A stretch of 6,791 bases of DNA, taken from contig JBARCX010000229.1 of the NCBI GenBank assembly GCA_049794535.1, positions 1 to 6,791 on the forward strand, given 5' to 3'. How positions within the stretch are numbered: the stretch's first letter is position 1; the number at the start of each line of letters is the position of its first letter. Of the stretch, positions 5,729 through 6,791 are shown piece by piece. Position numbers and translations under genes: made by a program. The DNA comes from JBARCX01 sp049794535. GTDB lineage: Bacteria > Pseudomonadota > Gammaproteobacteria > Xanthomonadales > Rhodanobacteraceae. The notes under the pieces are model-generated. The model was not told the origin of the DNA. It made no database searches and saw nothing but the letters and a program-made list of their open reading frames with translations.

Positions 5729-6791
5729 TTATCGGTGCATACCTGCCGCAGCAGTGGCCGGGGTCGGCTCGTTATCTTGCTGTGCGATGCCGCTGGTGCT
5801 CGAGGTGTTTGCCGGTTGCGGCAACATGGAGTCCAGCTTGCCCTTCATACGGAGCAGGGTGACGCTGGCCATGTCCTTGTCGGTTTGCTGCTGCTCGACA
5901 CTTTGCTCGATGGGTGTTGCACCCGGCGCGCGGGTGAGTGCCGCCAGTTGCGGTGCCAGTACCTGAGTCAGCGCGAAATAGGCGTCGTCGTGAATGCCGG
6001 CGTGTTCAAGCAGCTTGCCAGGCAGCATCCACGAAGCCAGCGATTCATGCTCGGCCTGCCCCGGATTGCGTGGATCGATCAGCAGCCAGTTGCCGGCCTG
6101 ACTCAGCATGTCCTGATTGTCGACAAAGCCGGTGGTGCGATAAGCGTCGGTGAGTGCCGGCAGGTGGTCGCCGTAGAACAGCAGCAGGGTTGGGCGGCTG
6201 CGCTTGGCCAGGATGGCAGCGAGGCGGCCGAGTTCCTGATCAGCGTGTTGCATGTGATAGATGTAGTTCTGCAACTCGAGCTTGTTCTTGCCCGTGATAG
6301 TGGCGGGTACGTGAATCGCATCGCGAGTGGCGATATCTTGCGGCGGAATGTCGTACGGCCCGTGCGCTTCGATGCTGATCGCGAACAAAAACTGCGGCGG
6401 CCCGCTGTCCTTGAGCTGCGTGAGGATCTCATCGGTCATCGCGCTGTCGGCCATGTATTTGCCGTCATCGGGCGCATTCAGCGGGAACCCGGATCGCGAC
6501 ACGAACTCATCGAAGCCGATCGCTTTGAACGCAGCCGTGCGATTCCAGAATGACGGATCGTTACCGTGGATAGCCGTCGTCGCATAACCGTGTGCGCGTA
6601 GCGTGCGCACCATGCCGGGCATCACTTTGCGATTCATCTGCAAATACGGGAACTGCATGTTGTCGAAATAACGCAGCGACAAACCGGTAAGCACCTCGAA
6701 CTCGGTGCGAATGGTGCCGCCGCCGTAGGTCGGCACGTGCAGTGGACCGCTACTACCTTGCGCCGCCAGTCGGTGCAGGTTCGGCGTGAGG
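5729..6791 (-). CDS. LtaS/OpgB-type sulfatase-family phosphoglycerol or phosphoethanolamine transferase (N-terminally cut by the window edge)
   Basis: The frame stays open to the right edge, giving 353 visible residues that begin LTPNLHRLAAQG, the start of the extracytoplasmic alkaline-phosphatase-like domain. The GTG at 6736 is therefore not the real start; membrane helices are expected upstream. Numbering the visible part, GGGTIRTEFE has the probable nucleophile Thr26. His75, Trp82 and Arg84 (HGNDPSFWNR) reproduce the spacing of the substrate-site residues in Staphylococcus LtaS. His143 (EAHGPYD) and the metal ligands Asp208-His209 (FYGDHLP) are also present. The metal-binding Glu expected further upstream is off the window. 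The set looks catalytically complete. In Gram-negative bacteria such enzymes transfer head groups from phospholipids to periplasmic glucans or other envelope glycans; the acceptor here is unknown. The last ~55 residues form a polar, Gln/Thr/Ala-rich tail with no recognised fold. The gene converges on the Lrp-type regulator and shows no functional link to it. Confidence 0.88.
   Translation of the reverse strand, partial: LTPNLHRLAAQGSSGPLHVPTYGGGTIRTEFEVLTGLSLRYFDNMQFPYLQMNRKVMPGMVRTLRAHGYATTAIHGNDPSFWNRTAAFKAIGFDEFVSRSGFPLNAPDDGKYMADSAMTDEILTQLKDSGPPQFLFAISIEAHGPYDIPPQDIATRDAIHVPATITGKNKLELQNYIYHMQHADQELGRLAAILAKRSRPTLLLFYGDHLPALTDAYRTTGFVDNQDMLSQAGNWLLIDPRNPGQAEHESLASWMLPGKLLEHAGIHDDAYFALTQVLAPQLAALTRAPGATPIEQSVEQQQTDKDMASVTLLRMKGKLDSMLPQPANTSSTSGIAQQDNEPTPATAAAGMHR

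Noticed and set aside
5588..6553. 321-codon + strand open frame opposite the LtaS-type gene
   Set aside because: Long, but antisense to a protein with a full set of catalytic residues; it also spans the terminator hairpin at 5698-5722 and shows no recognisable domain.

Overview
The window looks like chromosomal DNA of a GC-rich gammaproteobacterium of the order Xanthomonadales (Lysobacterales), perhaps Rhodanobacteraceae. This rests mainly on a protein at 1197-3551 whose C-terminus resembles the XVIPCD secretion signal of the Xanthomonadales bacteria-killing type IV secretion system. The roughly 60-65% GC of most genes fits. Genus cannot be set from sequence alone.

Left part (51-3551, + strand): a two-gene operon with a 36-base gap. 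The first gene has an internal, well-formed start and Sec-type signal peptide at 321. The second encodes a 784-residue modular protein: an N-terminal domain that looks lysozyme-like, two peptidoglycan-binding repeats, a Pro/Thr-rich linker and a C-terminal XVIPCD-like region with a Gln-rich tail. I read the pair as a cognate periplasmic immunity protein (X-Tfi) and antibacterial peptidoglycan-targeting effector (X-Tfe), in the usual immunity-first order. No secretion machinery genes are in view, so this would be an orphan effector locus. GC drops to about 47-50% over the mature immunity region and the first ~220 effector codons, then steps up to about 60-65%. That suggests the toxin head and its immunity protein were exchanged together onto a resident delivery chassis.

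Middle part (3552-5551): a 244-base convergent gap holds two hairpins. Next come ald (alanine dehydrogenase, - strand), a 160-base AT-richer divergent promoter region with an imperfect inverted repeat, and an Lrp/AsnC-family regulator (+ strand). This is the classic layout of an alanine catabolism gene with its own Lrp-type regulator: alanine would be oxidised to pyruvate, ammonia and NADH when the regulator senses amino acid.

Right part (5552-6791): a strong hairpin separates the regulator from a convergent - strand gene. That gene runs off the right edge and encodes the catalytic part of an LtaS/OpgB-type (alkaline phosphatase superfamily) phosphoglycerol or phosphoethanolamine transferase. 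No stretch over 300 bases lacks a gene. No tRNA, rRNA, CRISPR array or insertion sequence was seen.
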